The notes: generated from the sequence alone by a model not told the origin. A stretch of DNA of 64,000 nucleotides from Thermohalobaculum sp039028795 (GCA_039028795.1 JBCCHJ010000015.1:1-64000); one strand, 5' to 3'; positions 25,779-34,792 are shown, counted from the first letter of the stretch. Numbers and translations: made by a program.

Positions 25779-26732
25779 ATGGACAAAGATCATAGTCCAG
25801 GGCCCTCGGAAGAGGGCGGTCCTGAGGACGAACCCAGCAGGCCGGAAGGCCTGAACACTGAACCGGAAGAGCCTCCATCATTCCTGGGCCGGCTGTTTGG
25901 CTGGTCTGGCAATGGCGTGGAGGTCGGTGAAGAGGCAGAGCCCGCGGATCGGCTCGGCTCGGCATTTCGGAATTCGTCTCCGGCTGAATTGGCCATGGTC
26001 AACAACATCCTGCGTCTCCGCGATCTTCGTGTCGAAGACGTGATGACGCCGCGTGCGGATGTCGTTGCAGTGGACGAGAACGCGGCCCTAGACGAGGTCA
26101 TCGAGGCATCCGAAAGCGGCAGCCATTCGCGCCTTCCAGTATATCGCGAGACGCTGGATGACCCTATCGGCTTCGTGCACCTGAAAGACCTGGCACTGAA
26201 CTATGGCTTTGCGCGCACGGGTGCGAAGGCCTTCCGGCTGACCGATCATATTCGGACTGCACTTTTTGTTCCGCCGTCGATGCGCATTGCGGCACTGCTG
26301 CAGAAAATGCAGGGCGAACGGGTCCATATGGCTCTGGTCATCGATGAGTTCGGCGGCGTCGATGGGCTGATCACCATCGAGGATTTGGTCGAACAGATTG
26401 TCGGGGACATCGAAGACGAACATGACCGCGAAGATGCTGCGGAATGGGTCGCCGAAGGCGATGGCACATGGCTGGTCCAGGCCCGTGCCGATATTCGAGC
26501 CTTTGAGCAGGACCAGGGCGTCATGCTGGTGCCTGAGGACTGGGACGAGGACGTCGATACCTTGGGCGGGCTGGTTTTCATGCTGGCGAACCGCGTGCCG
26601 ACGCGGGGCGAGGTGATCGTGCATCCGGCGGGGTACGAGTTCGAAATCGTCGATGCTGAACCGCGCCGCATCAAGCGGATCCGTCTGAGACCCGGCAACG
26701 GATCATCCGGGCTTAGCCAGGCCGCCGAATAG
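25779..26732 (+). CDS. CorC/HlyC-family CBS-domain protein
   Basis: A 317-residue soluble protein: acidic N-terminus, two CBS domains from about 85 (VMTPRADVVAV) to 210, and a C-terminal CorC_HlyC domain with DVDTLGGLVFMLANRVP. It lacks the membrane DUF21 domain of larger relatives. Relatives are linked to Mg2+/Co2+ efflux. It follows ybeY by 10 bp and precedes lnt, the classical ybeZ-ybeY-corC-lnt order. Confidence 0.88.
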   Translation: MDKDHSPGPSEEGGPEDEPSRPEGLNTEPEEPPSFLGRLFGWSGNGVEVGEEAEPADRLGSAFRNSSPAELAMVNNILRLRDLRVEDVMTPRADVVAVDENAALDEVIEASESGSHSRLPVYRETLDDPIGFVHLKDLALNYGFARTGAKAFRLTDHIRTALFVPPSMRIAALLQKMQGERVHMALVIDEFGGVDGLITIEDLVEQIVGDIEDEHDREDAAEWVAEGDGTWLVQARADIRAFEQDQGVMLVPEDWDEDVDTLGGLVFMLANRVPTRGEVIVHPAGYEFEIVDAEPRRIKRIRLRPGNGSSGLSQAAE

Positions 26733-26884
26733 GTGTGATCTTGCAATCTGGTCTCGCCTTTGCGTGACTTGACCGGACCTTCATTTGTCTGTTCGGTGCC
26801 CGCCAGTAGGGCGCAAGCAGCGGAATCGCCGCGTCCTCAACCGTCGCCTCTCCCTATGGGAGTGGATCAGCGAGAGGGACCGCC

Positions 26885-28453
26885 TTGAAGTCCGCCACAT
26901 CCACCGAACCAGACACTTTGCCAAAGGGTTTTGCCGGTTGGTTTGCCGGACTGGGACGGTGGCACCGGCTTTTCCTGGCGTTTGCTGCCGGGGCCTTGAT
27001 GACGGCGGGGCATCCGCCCATTGGGCTGCCTTGGGTGATGTTCGTCGCCTTGCCTTTGCTGGTGATGCTGGTGGCCCATGCGCCGACGGGCCGTGCCGCT
27101 GCCTGGATAGGGTGGGGCGCTGGCTTTGGCTATTTCACGACCGGGCTACACTGGATCGGCCATGCCTTCCTGGTGGACCCGGACCGGTTTGCCTGGTTGA
27201 TGCCGCTGGGCGTGCTGTTCCTGCCTGCCGGGCTCGCGCTTTTTTGGATGCTGGGCTTCTGGGCTGCGAGGCGCCTTTGGCCGCGGAGCATCTTGGCCGC
27301 CGCGGGCATTCTGGCGATCGCGTGGACCCTGGTCGAGTTTGCCCGGGGTCACGTGCTGACAGGATTTCCCTGGGCTCTGCCTGGCTATGTCTGGGTAGAC
27401 ACCCCGGCCATGCAGGCCGCGGCGGTGGTTGGCCCCTATGGACTGACCGCCTTGACGCTGTGGCTGTGCGCATTGCCCGGCGTGGCCCTGATGGGAAGAT
27501 CGCGGTGGGTTGCCGGCGCGGCCATAGCGGCTGGCGCAGGGATCTGGCTGGCGGGTGAGCTACGCTTGCCTGATATTGCGCAATGGTCCGACGACAGCCC
27601 CACTTTGCGCTTGGTGCAGCCGAATGCACCGCAACATCTCAAATGGAAATCCGGATACTACGAGGCGTTCTATCAGCGTGCTTTGGACTCCACGTCCGCG
27701 CCGCCGACCGGAGATATGGGACCGGTTGACATCGTGATCTGGCCGGAATCTGTCATCAATCTGATCCCCGAAGATCAGCCCGAGGTCGTAGCCCAAATCT
27801 CTGAAGCCGCTGGTGATGCGGTTGTGCTTGCAGGTGTTACTCATGGCGCGCGTGGCACGGAACGGATGCACTGGACCAATGCTTTTCTGCCGATATTGCC
27901 GGATGGCGCTCTGGGGGTTCGCTATGACAAACACCATCTAGTGCCGTTTGGCGAGTACCTTCCCTTTGAAGGTGTTCTGTCGGCACTGGGATTGCGCCAG
28001 TTTGCCATTCAAGGGGGATTTCATCGTGGCGTTGGGCCTCGGACGATAAAGATTGACGGCGTTCCGTCCTATTCTGCCCTGATCTGCTACGAGGCGATTT
28101 TTCCCCACGAAGTTGTCGGAGACGAGCGTCCGGAATGGTTGGTGCAGCCAACGAATGATGCTTGGTTCGGGTCCTACGCCGGACCGCAGCAACACTATGC
28201 GCAGGCGAAATTCCGAGCCGTTGAGCAGGGATTGCCACTGGTGCGTGCAGCGAATACAGGTATATCCGCTGTGGTTGATGCTTATGGACGAGAAGTTGTG
28301 TCAATCAAAATGCACAACTATTCGTATATTGATACAAAGTTGCCAAATGCGCTGCTTCCTACACCCTACAGTCGACTAAAGTCGGTGGCCCTTTTATTAG
28401 TGATTGCAATTATTGCAATTTCTTGCGTGATAATGAGTAAAATGCGTAGTTAA
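26885..28453 (+). CDS. lnt: Apolipoprotein N-acyltransferase
   Basis: Inner-membrane enzyme of 522 residues that N-acylates lipoproteins in their final maturation step. Several N-terminal membrane segments are followed by a periplasmic nitrilase-like domain. The catalytic triad is visible: Glu288 (WPESV), Lys349 (YDKHHLVPFGEY) and Cys401 (ALICYEA). The start is TTG at 26885 behind gagaggga. The last 60 codons and the DNA after them are clearly more AT-rich than the rest, although the C-terminal membrane helix is intact. Confidence 0.92.
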   Translation: MKSATSTEPDTLPKGFAGWFAGLGRWHRLFLAFAAGALMTAGHPPIGLPWVMFVALPLLVMLVAHAPTGRAAAWIGWGAGFGYFTTGLHWIGHAFLVDPDRFAWLMPLGVLFLPAGLALFWMLGFWAARRLWPRSILAAAGILAIAWTLVEFARGHVLTGFPWALPGYVWVDTPAMQAAAVVGPYGLTALTLWLCALPGVALMGRSRWVAGAAIAAGAGIWLAGELRLPDIAQWSDDSPTLRLVQPNAPQHLKWKSGYYEAFYQRALDSTSAPPTGDMGPVDIVIWPESVINLIPEDQPEVVAQISEAAGDAVVLAGVTHGARGTERMHWTNAFLPILPDGALGVRYDKHHLVPFGEYLPFEGVLSALGLRQFAIQGGFHRGVGPRTIKIDGVPSYSALICYEAIFPHEVVGDERPEWLVQPTNDAWFGSYAGPQQHYAQAKFRAVEQGLPLVRAANTGISAVVDAYGREVVSIKMHNYSYIDTKLPNALLPTPYSRLKSVALLLVIAIIAISCVIMSKMRS

Positions 28454-28589
28454 GATTGACTTCTTTTTTCCCAGCATCATAGCGTGGCTCATCTCTTGGG
28501 GGGGATCCAAGGGGGCAGAGCGAAGTACTTAGTGTGCAATCGGTGCAAGTTGATGCGTACCCGCAGCGAATTCGTTCGCGGGCATTCTA

Positions 28590-29009
28590 ATGATGACTAT
28601 AGCGAGCAAAGACTTGAAAGCCGCAGACGATATCGATGCACATGTTGGCAGCCGTGTACGGCTGCGACGGATGACCCTTAACATCAGTCAAGAGCAGTTG
28701 GGGGAGTCGCTGGGACTGACGTTTCAGCAGGTCCAGAAGTATGAAAAAGGACAGAACCGTATCGGCGCGGGGCGGCTTTACAAGATCGCTCAGATCCTAT
28801 CGGTACCCGTCGAGTTCTTCTATGAAGGTCTGCCCGTCGCGGGAAGCCTGAACCCAGAGGATTCAGCGTCTGTCCGCAGCGCCGAGATCCAGCGCTTTCT
28901 CGCCTCGCCCGATGGTCATGCTCTGTCCCGCGCATTCCTCAAGATCCCAGATTCCGCAACCCGCCGACGGATCGTCGATCTGGTGAACACAATTGCGCAG
29001 GAAGGGTGA
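28590..29009 (+). CDS. XRE-family helix-turn-helix regulator
   Basis: A 139-residue DNA-binding protein with a Cro/CI-type HTH at about 20-75 (ISQEQLGESLGLTFQQVQKYE). The C-terminal half is short and helical (RRRIVDLVNTIAQ). This type of regulator stands between lnt and metK in many Rhodobacterales. Its targets are unknown. The start may be the ATG at 28590 or 28593; no strong ribosome site is visible. Confidence 0.88.
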   Translation: MMTIASKDLKAADDIDAHVGSRVRLRRMTLNISQEQLGESLGLTFQQVQKYEKGQNRIGAGRLYKIAQILSVPVEFFYEGLPVAGSLNPEDSASVRSAEIQRFLASPDGHALSRAFLKIPDSATRRRIVDLVNTIAQEG

Positions 29010-29163
29010 CGCGTAGAAACGCGGCCATTGCTGTTTTTGAAACTCTGAAACTCTAAAGACCGGCCAGTTCAGCCGATCTGCACTGTTTTGAACCAAATCC
29101 AATCGCGCACAGATTGCCGTCCTAGAATTGGCAGTTTTGCGCAGATGTCACAAAGATTGACGC

Positions 29164-29221
29164 TGGCCTGGACACGTGCGAAAGGGGCGCGTCATTTCAG
29201 GCCACCAAGTCATGTGGCCCT
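29164..29221 (+). promoter_or_regulatory. Competing hairpins in the metK leader
   Basis: TGGCCTG (29164-29170) pairs with CAGGCCA (29198-29204), enclosing a second imperfect stem. GGCCAC (29200-29205) can instead pair with GTGGCC (29214-29219), 30 bases before the metK ATG. The two pairings share 29200-29204 and exclude each other, as in a switch. The consensus of the SAM/SAH riboswitch known before metK in this order is not found. Confidence 0.45.
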
Positions 29222-29249
29222 GCGTAAGATCTGAGAGGAGCAGGCTCTG

Positions 29250-30422
29250 ATGTCCCGCAACGACTATCTTTTCACCTCGGAGTCTGTATCCGAAGGCCAT
29301 CCCGACAAGGTCTGCGATCAGATCTCGGACGCGATGATCGACATGATCCTGTCGCGTGAACCCGAAGCCCGCGTTGCGGTCGAAACCGCGGCCACGACTA
29401 ACAAGGTCGTGCTTATGGGCGAGGTGAAAATCAGCGCTGATAATGCGGTACGGGATGAAGATTTCATCGAAGAAGCGCGCCAAACGATCAAGAAGATCGG
29501 CTACGAGCAAAAGGGCTTCCACTTCGCCAACTGCTCGATTGACTGCTACGTTCATGAACAAAGCTCGGACATCGCCCAGGGCGTTGATGCCGCCGATAAC
29601 AAAGACGAAGGTGCGGGCGACCAGGGCATCATGTTCGGCTACGCCTGCAAGGAAACGCCCGAGCTTATGCCGGCGCCGATCCAGTACAGCCACAACATCC
29701 TGCGTTTGATGGCCGACGCCCGCCATTCAGGTGAAGCGCCGGAACTGGGACCGGATTCGAAGTCTCAGGTCACAATGGAATACCGCGATGGCAAGCCGGT
29801 CCGCGCGGACACGATCGTCGTCTCCACTCAGCACGTAGATGGACTTGAATCCGGCGATGTCCGCAAGATCGTCGAGCCTTATGTCCACAAAGCCCTTCCT
29901 GACGGACTGATCGATGCGAACACGGTTTGGCACGTCAACCCGACAGGGCGTTTTGTTATCGGCGGCCCTGACGGCGATGCAGGCCTGACGGGCCGTAAGA
30001 TCATCGTGGACACCTATGGTGGCGCGGCCCCGCATGGTGGCGGTGCGTTTTCCGGCAAGGACCCAACCAAAGTTGACCGTTCTGCGGCCTATGCCGCCCG
30101 ATATGTTGCCAAAAACGTCGTGGCTGCTGGCATGGCCGATCGTTGCTGCCTGCAGCTTTCCTATGCAATTGGCGTGTCCGAGCCGCTTTCGATCTATGTT
30201 GACACCTATGGAACTGGGCAGATCAGCGATGAGGCGATTGAAAAAGCCATTCGGGACAGCGTTAGCCTCACGCCCCGCGGTATTCGCAACATGCTCGGCC
30301 TGAATAAGCCGATCTATCAGCGCACTGCCGCCTATGGTCACTTTGGCCGCGAACCTGATGCCGATGGTGGTTTCTCTTGGGAAAGAACCGATCTTGCCGA
30401 TACGCTGAAAGGCTCAGTCTAA
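29250..30422 (+). CDS. metK: S-adenosylmethionine synthetase
   Basis: Makes SAM from methionine and ATP. The 390-residue protein carries EGHPDKVCDQISD, the GAGDQGIMFGYA ATP-binding motif and GGGAFSGKDPTKVDRS. A strong gaggag site precedes the ATG. SAM feeds the methyl- and radical-SAM enzymes in this window (trmB, miaB), and mtnP handles a by-product of SAM use. Confidence 0.97.
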   Translation: MSRNDYLFTSESVSEGHPDKVCDQISDAMIDMILSREPEARVAVETAATTNKVVLMGEVKISADNAVRDEDFIEEARQTIKKIGYEQKGFHFANCSIDCYVHEQSSDIAQGVDAADNKDEGAGDQGIMFGYACKETPELMPAPIQYSHNILRLMADARHSGEAPELGPDSKSQVTMEYRDGKPVRADTIVVSTQHVDGLESGDVRKIVEPYVHKALPDGLIDANTVWHVNPTGRFVIGGPDGDAGLTGRKIIVDTYGGAAPHGGGAFSGKDPTKVDRSAAYAARYVAKNVVAAGMADRCCLQLSYAIGVSEPLSIYVDTYGTGQISDEAIEKAIRDSVSLTPRGIRNMLGLNKPIYQRTAAYGHFGREPDADGGFSWERTDLADTLKGSV

Positions 30423-30438
30423 CGCGCACATGTCAGTC

Positions 30439-30511
30439 TTCCGGCCCCTTCATCTGGCCGGAAATACCGTGGGGTCTGGGGCAATGCCCCAGCCTCGGCC
30501 TGAAAGGCCGA
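30439..30511 (+). other. Three hairpins in a row between metK and trmB
   Basis: Stems at 30439-30446/30456-30463, 30476-30482/30486-30492 and 30495-30500/30506-30511, all perfect. The third ends four bases before the GTG of trmB and occupies the place of its ribosome site. They may end or attenuate metK transcripts or limit trmB translation; none has a T-run. Confidence 0.5.
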
Positions 30512-30515
30512 TCCT

Positions 30516-31235
30516 GTGACCACCCCTGACCGCAAAGATGGCGCGCCATGGCGCAACTTCTACGGTCGCCGACGTGGCAAGAAGCTGCGCAATCATCAGG
30601 CAGATCTCGTTGACACACGCCTCGCGGAGTTGGCCCCGCCTGGGGTGACTTGGGCTGACAATCCTGGGCGCGATCCCATAGACCTGGGCGCCCTCTTCCC
30701 TGGCAAAAAAGAGGTATGGTTGGAAATCGGCTTTGGCGGTGGAGAGCACATGCTTGCCCAGGCCCAGGCCAACCCTGAAATCGGGATCATTGGGGCGGAA
30801 CCTTTCATCAACGGGGTGGCGAAACTGTTAGCGGCGATCGAGCAGGCAGGGGTCAGCAATGTTTCCGTCACCGATGCGGACGCCCGCGATGTCATGGATG
30901 TGCTGCCCGCGGCCAGCATCGCCCGGGTCTTTCTGCTTTATCCCGACCCCTGGCCCAAGACCAGGCACCACAAGCGCCGGTTTGTAAACCCGGCACAGTT
31001 GAACCAACTTGCCAAGGTCATGGCCCCGGGTGCCGATCTGCGGATTGCAACGGATATCAGTGACTATGTCCGCCACAGCCTTTTAATCCTGGGCCAGCAC
31101 CCCGATTTTAGTTGGACCGCAGAACGCCCCAAAGACTGGCGCGAGCCATGGCCGGATTGGCCTGGTACGCGATATGAGGCGAAAGCCCTGCGCGAAGGGC
31201 GCAAACCCCACTATCTGGCGTTCAAGCGCTGTTAA
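30516..31235 (+). CDS. trmB: tRNA (guanine-N7)-methyltransferase
   Basis: SAM-dependent methyltransferase of 239 residues that makes m7G46 in tRNA. The SAM loop EIGFGGGEHML, GAEPFINGVAKLL and the signature YPDPWPKTRHHKRR are diagnostic. The GTG start at 30516 lies right behind a hairpin. It sits next to metK, the source of its cofactor. Confidence 0.94.
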   Translation: MTTPDRKDGAPWRNFYGRRRGKKLRNHQADLVDTRLAELAPPGVTWADNPGRDPIDLGALFPGKKEVWLEIGFGGGEHMLAQAQANPEIGIIGAEPFINGVAKLLAAIEQAGVSNVSVTDADARDVMDVLPAASIARVFLLYPDPWPKTRHHKRRFVNPAQLNQLAKVMAPGADLRIATDISDYVRHSLLILGQHPDFSWTAERPKDWREPWPDWPGTRYEAKALREGRKPHYLAFKRC

Positions 31236-31258
31236 GCCATTCACTTATATGACGAATA

Positions 31259-31277
31259 TTGGGCAGGCCCTGCCCAA
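31259..31277. terminator. Palindrome after trmB, possible terminator
   Basis: A perfect 9-bp inverted repeat (TTGGGCAGG/CCTGCCCAA) around one base, 24 bases after the trmB stop. There is no T-run, so termination is uncertain. Confidence 0.4.
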
Positions 31278-31419
31278 CGTTCGCCCAAACGACTCACTAT
31301 CTCTCTCTCCGACCCCGAACGAGCGAGGGGCGGGGTCCAAAGCCGACGCGTCGGGTTAGCGCGATCTGCTGCATTTGCGTTGAGTTGAGGTTTTACTACA
31401 GGTGAGTTGCTTGGATCGG

Positions 31420-31448
31420 GCCGGTCTCTCTGCGAGGGGGAGACCGGC
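31420..31448 (+). other. Strong hairpin in the aroA leader
   Basis: A perfect 9-bp stem GCCGGTCTC/GAGACCGGC (31420-31428 with 31440-31448), followed after GCGCTCGC by TTTT. It lies 75 bases before aroA and could be a terminator of upstream transcripts or an attenuator. Confidence 0.45.
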
Positions 31449-31522
31449 GCGCTCGCTTTTGGGTGGACGTCATCAAAGGCTGGGCGGTATAGGCAGGCCG
31501 ACACCATCCGGAGCCTCGCCTC

Positions 31523-32869
31523 ATGTCCCACGCCGCAGACCCGCGTCCCTTGTCCGCCGGACCGGGTGGCCCTCTGAACGGAACAGCGATCGTTCCAGGT
31601 GACAAGTCTGTGTCGCACCGGGCGCTGATCCTGGGCGCGCTCAGCGTGGGGGAAACACGGATCACAGGATTATTGGAAGGCGAGGACGTCTTGGCCACCG
31701 CTGCGGCGATGCGGGCCTTTGGCGCGCAGGTCACTCAGGATGGTGACACTTGGTCGGTCTGGGGCGTCGGCACCGGCGGCCTTGCCGAACCCGAGGACGT
31801 GATCGATTGCGGCAATGCCGGCACCGGCGTCCGGCTGATCATGGGCATGATGGCGACCTGTCCTATCGCAGCAACTTTCACTGGCGATGCGTCGCTGCGA
31901 CGCCGGCCAATGGGCCGCATTCTTGATCCACTGGCGATGTTCGGGGCCCAGGCCTCGGGTCGGGCAGGGGGCTTATTGCCGCTGACACTGACGGGGGCGG
32001 TGGACCCAGTTCCGGTGGAGTACACGCTGCCCGTAGCCTCGGCCCAGGTGAAATCCGCCGTTCTACTGGCAGGGCTGAATGCACCGGGCGAGACAGTTGT
32101 CGTCGAAGGGGAAGCTACCCGCGATCACACCGAACGCATGCTGCGTGGTTTCGGGGCCGAGGTCGAAATCGAAGAGACCCCCAGCGGCCGTAGCATCGTG
32201 CTGACTGGGCAACCGGAATTGGCGCCCCAGAAGATCGCCGTGCCGCGGGATCCGTCGTCGGCCGCCTTTCCGGTTGCCGCTGCACTTATGGTCCCTGGGT
32301 CCGAGGTTTTAATCCCGAACATCGGCCAGAACCCAACCCGCGATGGGCTCTACAGAACCCTGTCGGATATGGGCGCGGACATCACCCACGAGAACCCGCG
32401 GGAAGAAGGTGGCGAGCCGGTCGCCGATCTGCGCGTTTGCCATTCTGCGTTGAAGGGGATTGATGTCCCACCCGACAGGGCAGCAAGCATGATCGATGAG
32501 TATCCGGTCTTGGCCTGCCTTGCAGCCTTTGCGGAAGGCAGAACAGTCATGCGGGGCATTAAGGAACTCAGGGTCAAAGAATCCGACCGGATCGCCGCCG
32601 TGGTGTCGGGATTGCGCGCCAATGGAATCGAGGTTGAGGAATTCGAAGACGGGATGGTCGTGCAGGGCATGGGCGCGGACGGCGTACCTGGTGGCGGCAA
32701 GGTGGAAACACATTTGGACCACCGGATTGCAATGTCCTTCCTATGCCTCGGGATGGGTGCGAAGCATTCGGTCAAAGTCGATGATGCGTCACCTATCGCC
32801 ACCAGTTTCCCGGATTTCCAGGACCTGATGTCGGGGTTGGGCGCAACTCTGACCAAGGTGAATAGGTGA
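31523..32869 (+). CDS. aroA: 3-phosphoshikimate 1-carboxyvinyltransferase (EPSP synthase)
   Basis: Joins shikimate-3-phosphate and phosphoenolpyruvate in the route to chorismate. The 448-residue protein begins with GDKSVSHRALILGAL and has RITGLLEGEDV, RRPMGRILDPL and SAQVKSAVLLAGL, which place it with the class II (CP4-like) enzymes. In that class Ala100 underlies glyphosate tolerance; here the residue is Gly100 (GNAGTG), the state of sensitive enzymes. In most alphaproteobacteria cmk and rpsA follow directly; here a 5-kb block intervenes. Confidence 0.95.
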   Translation: MSHAADPRPLSAGPGGPLNGTAIVPGDKSVSHRALILGALSVGETRITGLLEGEDVLATAAAMRAFGAQVTQDGDTWSVWGVGTGGLAEPEDVIDCGNAGTGVRLIMGMMATCPIAATFTGDASLRRRPMGRILDPLAMFGAQASGRAGGLLPLTLTGAVDPVPVEYTLPVASAQVKSAVLLAGLNAPGETVVVEGEATRDHTERMLRGFGAEVEIEETPSGRSIVLTGQPELAPQKIAVPRDPSSAAFPVAAALMVPGSEVLIPNIGQNPTRDGLYRTLSDMGADITHENPREEGGEPVADLRVCHSALKGIDVPPDRAASMIDEYPVLACLAAFAEGRTVMRGIKELRVKESDRIAAVVSGLRANGIEVEEFEDGMVVQGMGADGVPGGGKVETHLDHRIAMSFLCLGMGAKHSVKVDDASPIATSFPDFQDLMSGLGATLTKVNR

Positions 32870-32910
32870 GCACGCCGACCTAAGCGGTCACTCCGCCTCA
32901 ATGAACGTAC

Positions 32911-34440
32911 CTACTCTGCAGCAAGAGCGGGCACAGGGCCTTGTGCCGGTGTCCGTGCCGAGGCGTGTTCTTCGATCTGATTGTCTCCGCCGAGATAAGA
33001 GGCAACCCTGGGCCCGTTTTTGACCCGGCGTTGGCGGACAAAGAAATTCCAGATCTCGTGCATGCTGACGCGGCGACCCATGCGGGTATACCATTGCATG
33101 GCATGGCGCATGTCAGGGTCCGGATGCAGAAAGGTCCGCCACAGCGCCTTGGGCCGCAACTGCAGGCGCAACTCGATCAGCTTGACCCACAGAAAGACGC
33201 GCCATGCCGGAACGTTCCGGCATTCCAGCACGTGGTGCTTATAGTCCCAGAGACGCTGGTCCGTCTGGATCACCCGGCGGTGTTTCGAATCTTGAAAGAA
33301 CGGCGTCCACCGGTGCGGGGTCGCGAAGACCGACATGATCTGGTCCGGATCATAGGCGATCAGCTGGCGCATGATATGCAGGTAATCGCGGTCGGTTTCT
33401 TCCTCGAATCCCACGGCGAAGGTGCAAAGCCCGATCATCCCATGAGCGCGTAGCAAGCGGATCGCCTGCTGATCCACCGAGGGTTCCGACCCTTTGCGGA
33501 TCTTCGCCAAGGTGACTTCGTTCATTGCCTCCAGCCCCAGCAGAAAGCGCATCACCCCGGCTTTCTTATAGAGGTGCAGGATATCGGCATCCCGGACGAT
33601 ATCGCCGGCCCGAGTCGAACCGATCAGCATTACCGGGACATCCTCGGCGATCAGGGCTTCGAGGAATGCCTTCCACTGGCGTCGCGAAGAGGTTGGGTTT
33701 TCATCGGCAAAGTTAATCAACTCGACGCCGTGTTCCCGGTGTAGCCAGGCGATTTCTTCCGCCAGTTTCACTGGGTCGCGGTGCCGCCACTTGGTCCAGA
33801 ACCCGCGCTGCCCGCAATAGGTGCAGAGGTGCGGACACCCCCTGGAAAATTGCAGGATCACCGATTTCTTACCGCCCCAGTATCCGTAATCGTTGAAGTC
33901 GATCAGCTCCCACCCGATGCGGTTGGCATCCAGGTCTTTGATCATCGGCGCGGGGCGCGTGGCTGTCGGCCCCGCTGGGCCGTGAAAGGCAATGCCTGGG
34001 ATGGCATAGAGCGGCGTCTCGCTTTCCAAGGCACCGATCAGGCGGGGAGTGGTTTCCTCTCCCTCGCCCCGGACGATCACTTCGATCTCGGGGCATTGCG
34101 TTAGCACATCCTGCCAGTGATAGGTCGGGTAGACGCCGCCATAGATGATCTTCACATGGGCCATGGCGCGGCGCAGCACGCGGGCGATCCGCAGCACCGT
34201 CGGATGGGCCGAGGTCGACCCGGAATGCCCGATCAGGACGGCGTCGGGGTTTTGCACCCGTATGCGATCGACGATCTCAGCGATGTCCCAATTGGGTGGT
34301 TCAGCGTTGATCAGGCTGACGTCATGGCCCGCGTCTATCAGCGGGCCGCCCAGGCACAAGAGGCCAAAGGGCGGCAGGTTTTCCTTCGGGATGCGGCTAC
34401 CGATGGCGGTGTGAGGCGGGTGGAGCAGAACAATTTTCAT
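32911..34440 (-). CDS. B12-binding radical SAM protein, BchE-like
   Basis: A 509-residue protein. A cobalamin-binding Rossmann domain (about 1-145, IGHSGSTSAHP and YGGVYPTYH) precedes a radical SAM domain with the cluster motif CPHLCTYC, and a Tyr/Trp-rich C-terminal region follows. It resembles the family of anaerobic Mg-protoporphyrin monomethyl ester cyclase BchE, but no bacteriochlorophyll gene is in the window, and other members methylate or rearrange unrelated substrates. The substrate is therefore open. It converges on aroA. Confidence 0.75.
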   Translation of the reverse strand: MKIVLLHPPHTAIGSRIPKENLPPFGLLCLGGPLIDAGHDVSLINAEPPNWDIAEIVDRIRVQNPDAVLIGHSGSTSAHPTVLRIARVLRRAMAHVKIIYGGVYPTYHWQDVLTQCPEIEVIVRGEGEETTPRLIGALESETPLYAIPGIAFHGPAGPTATRPAPMIKDLDANRIGWELIDFNDYGYWGGKKSVILQFSRGCPHLCTYCGQRGFWTKWRHRDPVKLAEEIAWLHREHGVELINFADENPTSSRRQWKAFLEALIAEDVPVMLIGSTRAGDIVRDADILHLYKKAGVMRFLLGLEAMNEVTLAKIRKGSEPSVDQQAIRLLRAHGMIGLCTFAVGFEEETDRDYLHIMRQLIAYDPDQIMSVFATPHRWTPFFQDSKHRRVIQTDQRLWDYKHHVLECRNVPAWRVFLWVKLIELRLQLRPKALWRTFLHPDPDMRHAMQWYTRMGRRVSMHEIWNFFVRQRRVKNGPRVASYLGGDNQIEEHASARTPAQGPVPALAAE

Positions 34441-34562
34441 GCCCCGGAAATGTCAGATCAATGGAAGGGTGCAATATGGCCAGGGCCGATTGCTGAGGAT
34501 CTGCACGGGAATTGAGGCGGGCCTAATCAGATGCGGACAGTACTGCGCCTGATATGCAAAGC

Positions 34563-34587
34563 GGCAGGCCGTGGGAAACAGCCTGCC
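34563..34587 (-). terminator. Candidate terminator after the 59-aa gene
   Basis: A 7-bp stem GGCAGGC/GCCTGCC with an 11-base loop, 26 bases after the stop codon of the minus-strand small gene. The tail is T-poor. Confidence 0.45.
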
Positions 34588-34612
34588 GACAGGGAGAGGG
34601 GTTTAGATTCGT

Positions 34613-34792
34613 TTAGGCTGAGCGGGTTTTGCGTTGTGCGCCTTGGCGCGTTCCGATCGATCCGATCAAGGCGAACAGTGCAGCGAATGCTTCGCGGAAG
34701 GCTTCAGAGCGAAGCCTGCGTCCACGGCCAATGCCTTGGTCGATCTCATCTTGGGTCGGAATGCGTGGGGTGTTGGAGGTTTGAAGTGTCAT
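34613..34792 (-). CDS. Small Arg-rich protein, 59 aa (RSP_7527-like)
   Basis: A strong gaaggag site precedes the ATG at 34792. The protein runs from a polar N-terminus with PTQDEIDQGIGRGRRLRSE, through an amphipathic helix (AFREAFAALFALIGSI), to a basic end. This short layout, an acidic/polar head then RxxRxEAFREAF, recurs in small conserved Rhodobacterales proteins of unknown role. The frame's upstream extension is AT-rich and unlikely to be coding. Confidence 0.65.
   Translation of the reverse strand: MTLQTSNTPRIPTQDEIDQGIGRGRRLRSEAFREAFAALFALIGSIGTRQGAQRKTRSA

Noticed and set aside
28484..28681. Short ORF with several Cys before and into the XRE regulator gene
   Set aside because: It overlaps the HTH-coding region in another frame; its CxxC pattern is not conserved in any family I know.
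29145..29249. SAM/SAH riboswitch before metK
   Set aside because: The conserved core that I know for this class (CAACGGCUUCC followed by a pairing near GGAGCA) is not present; only the competing hairpins are reported.
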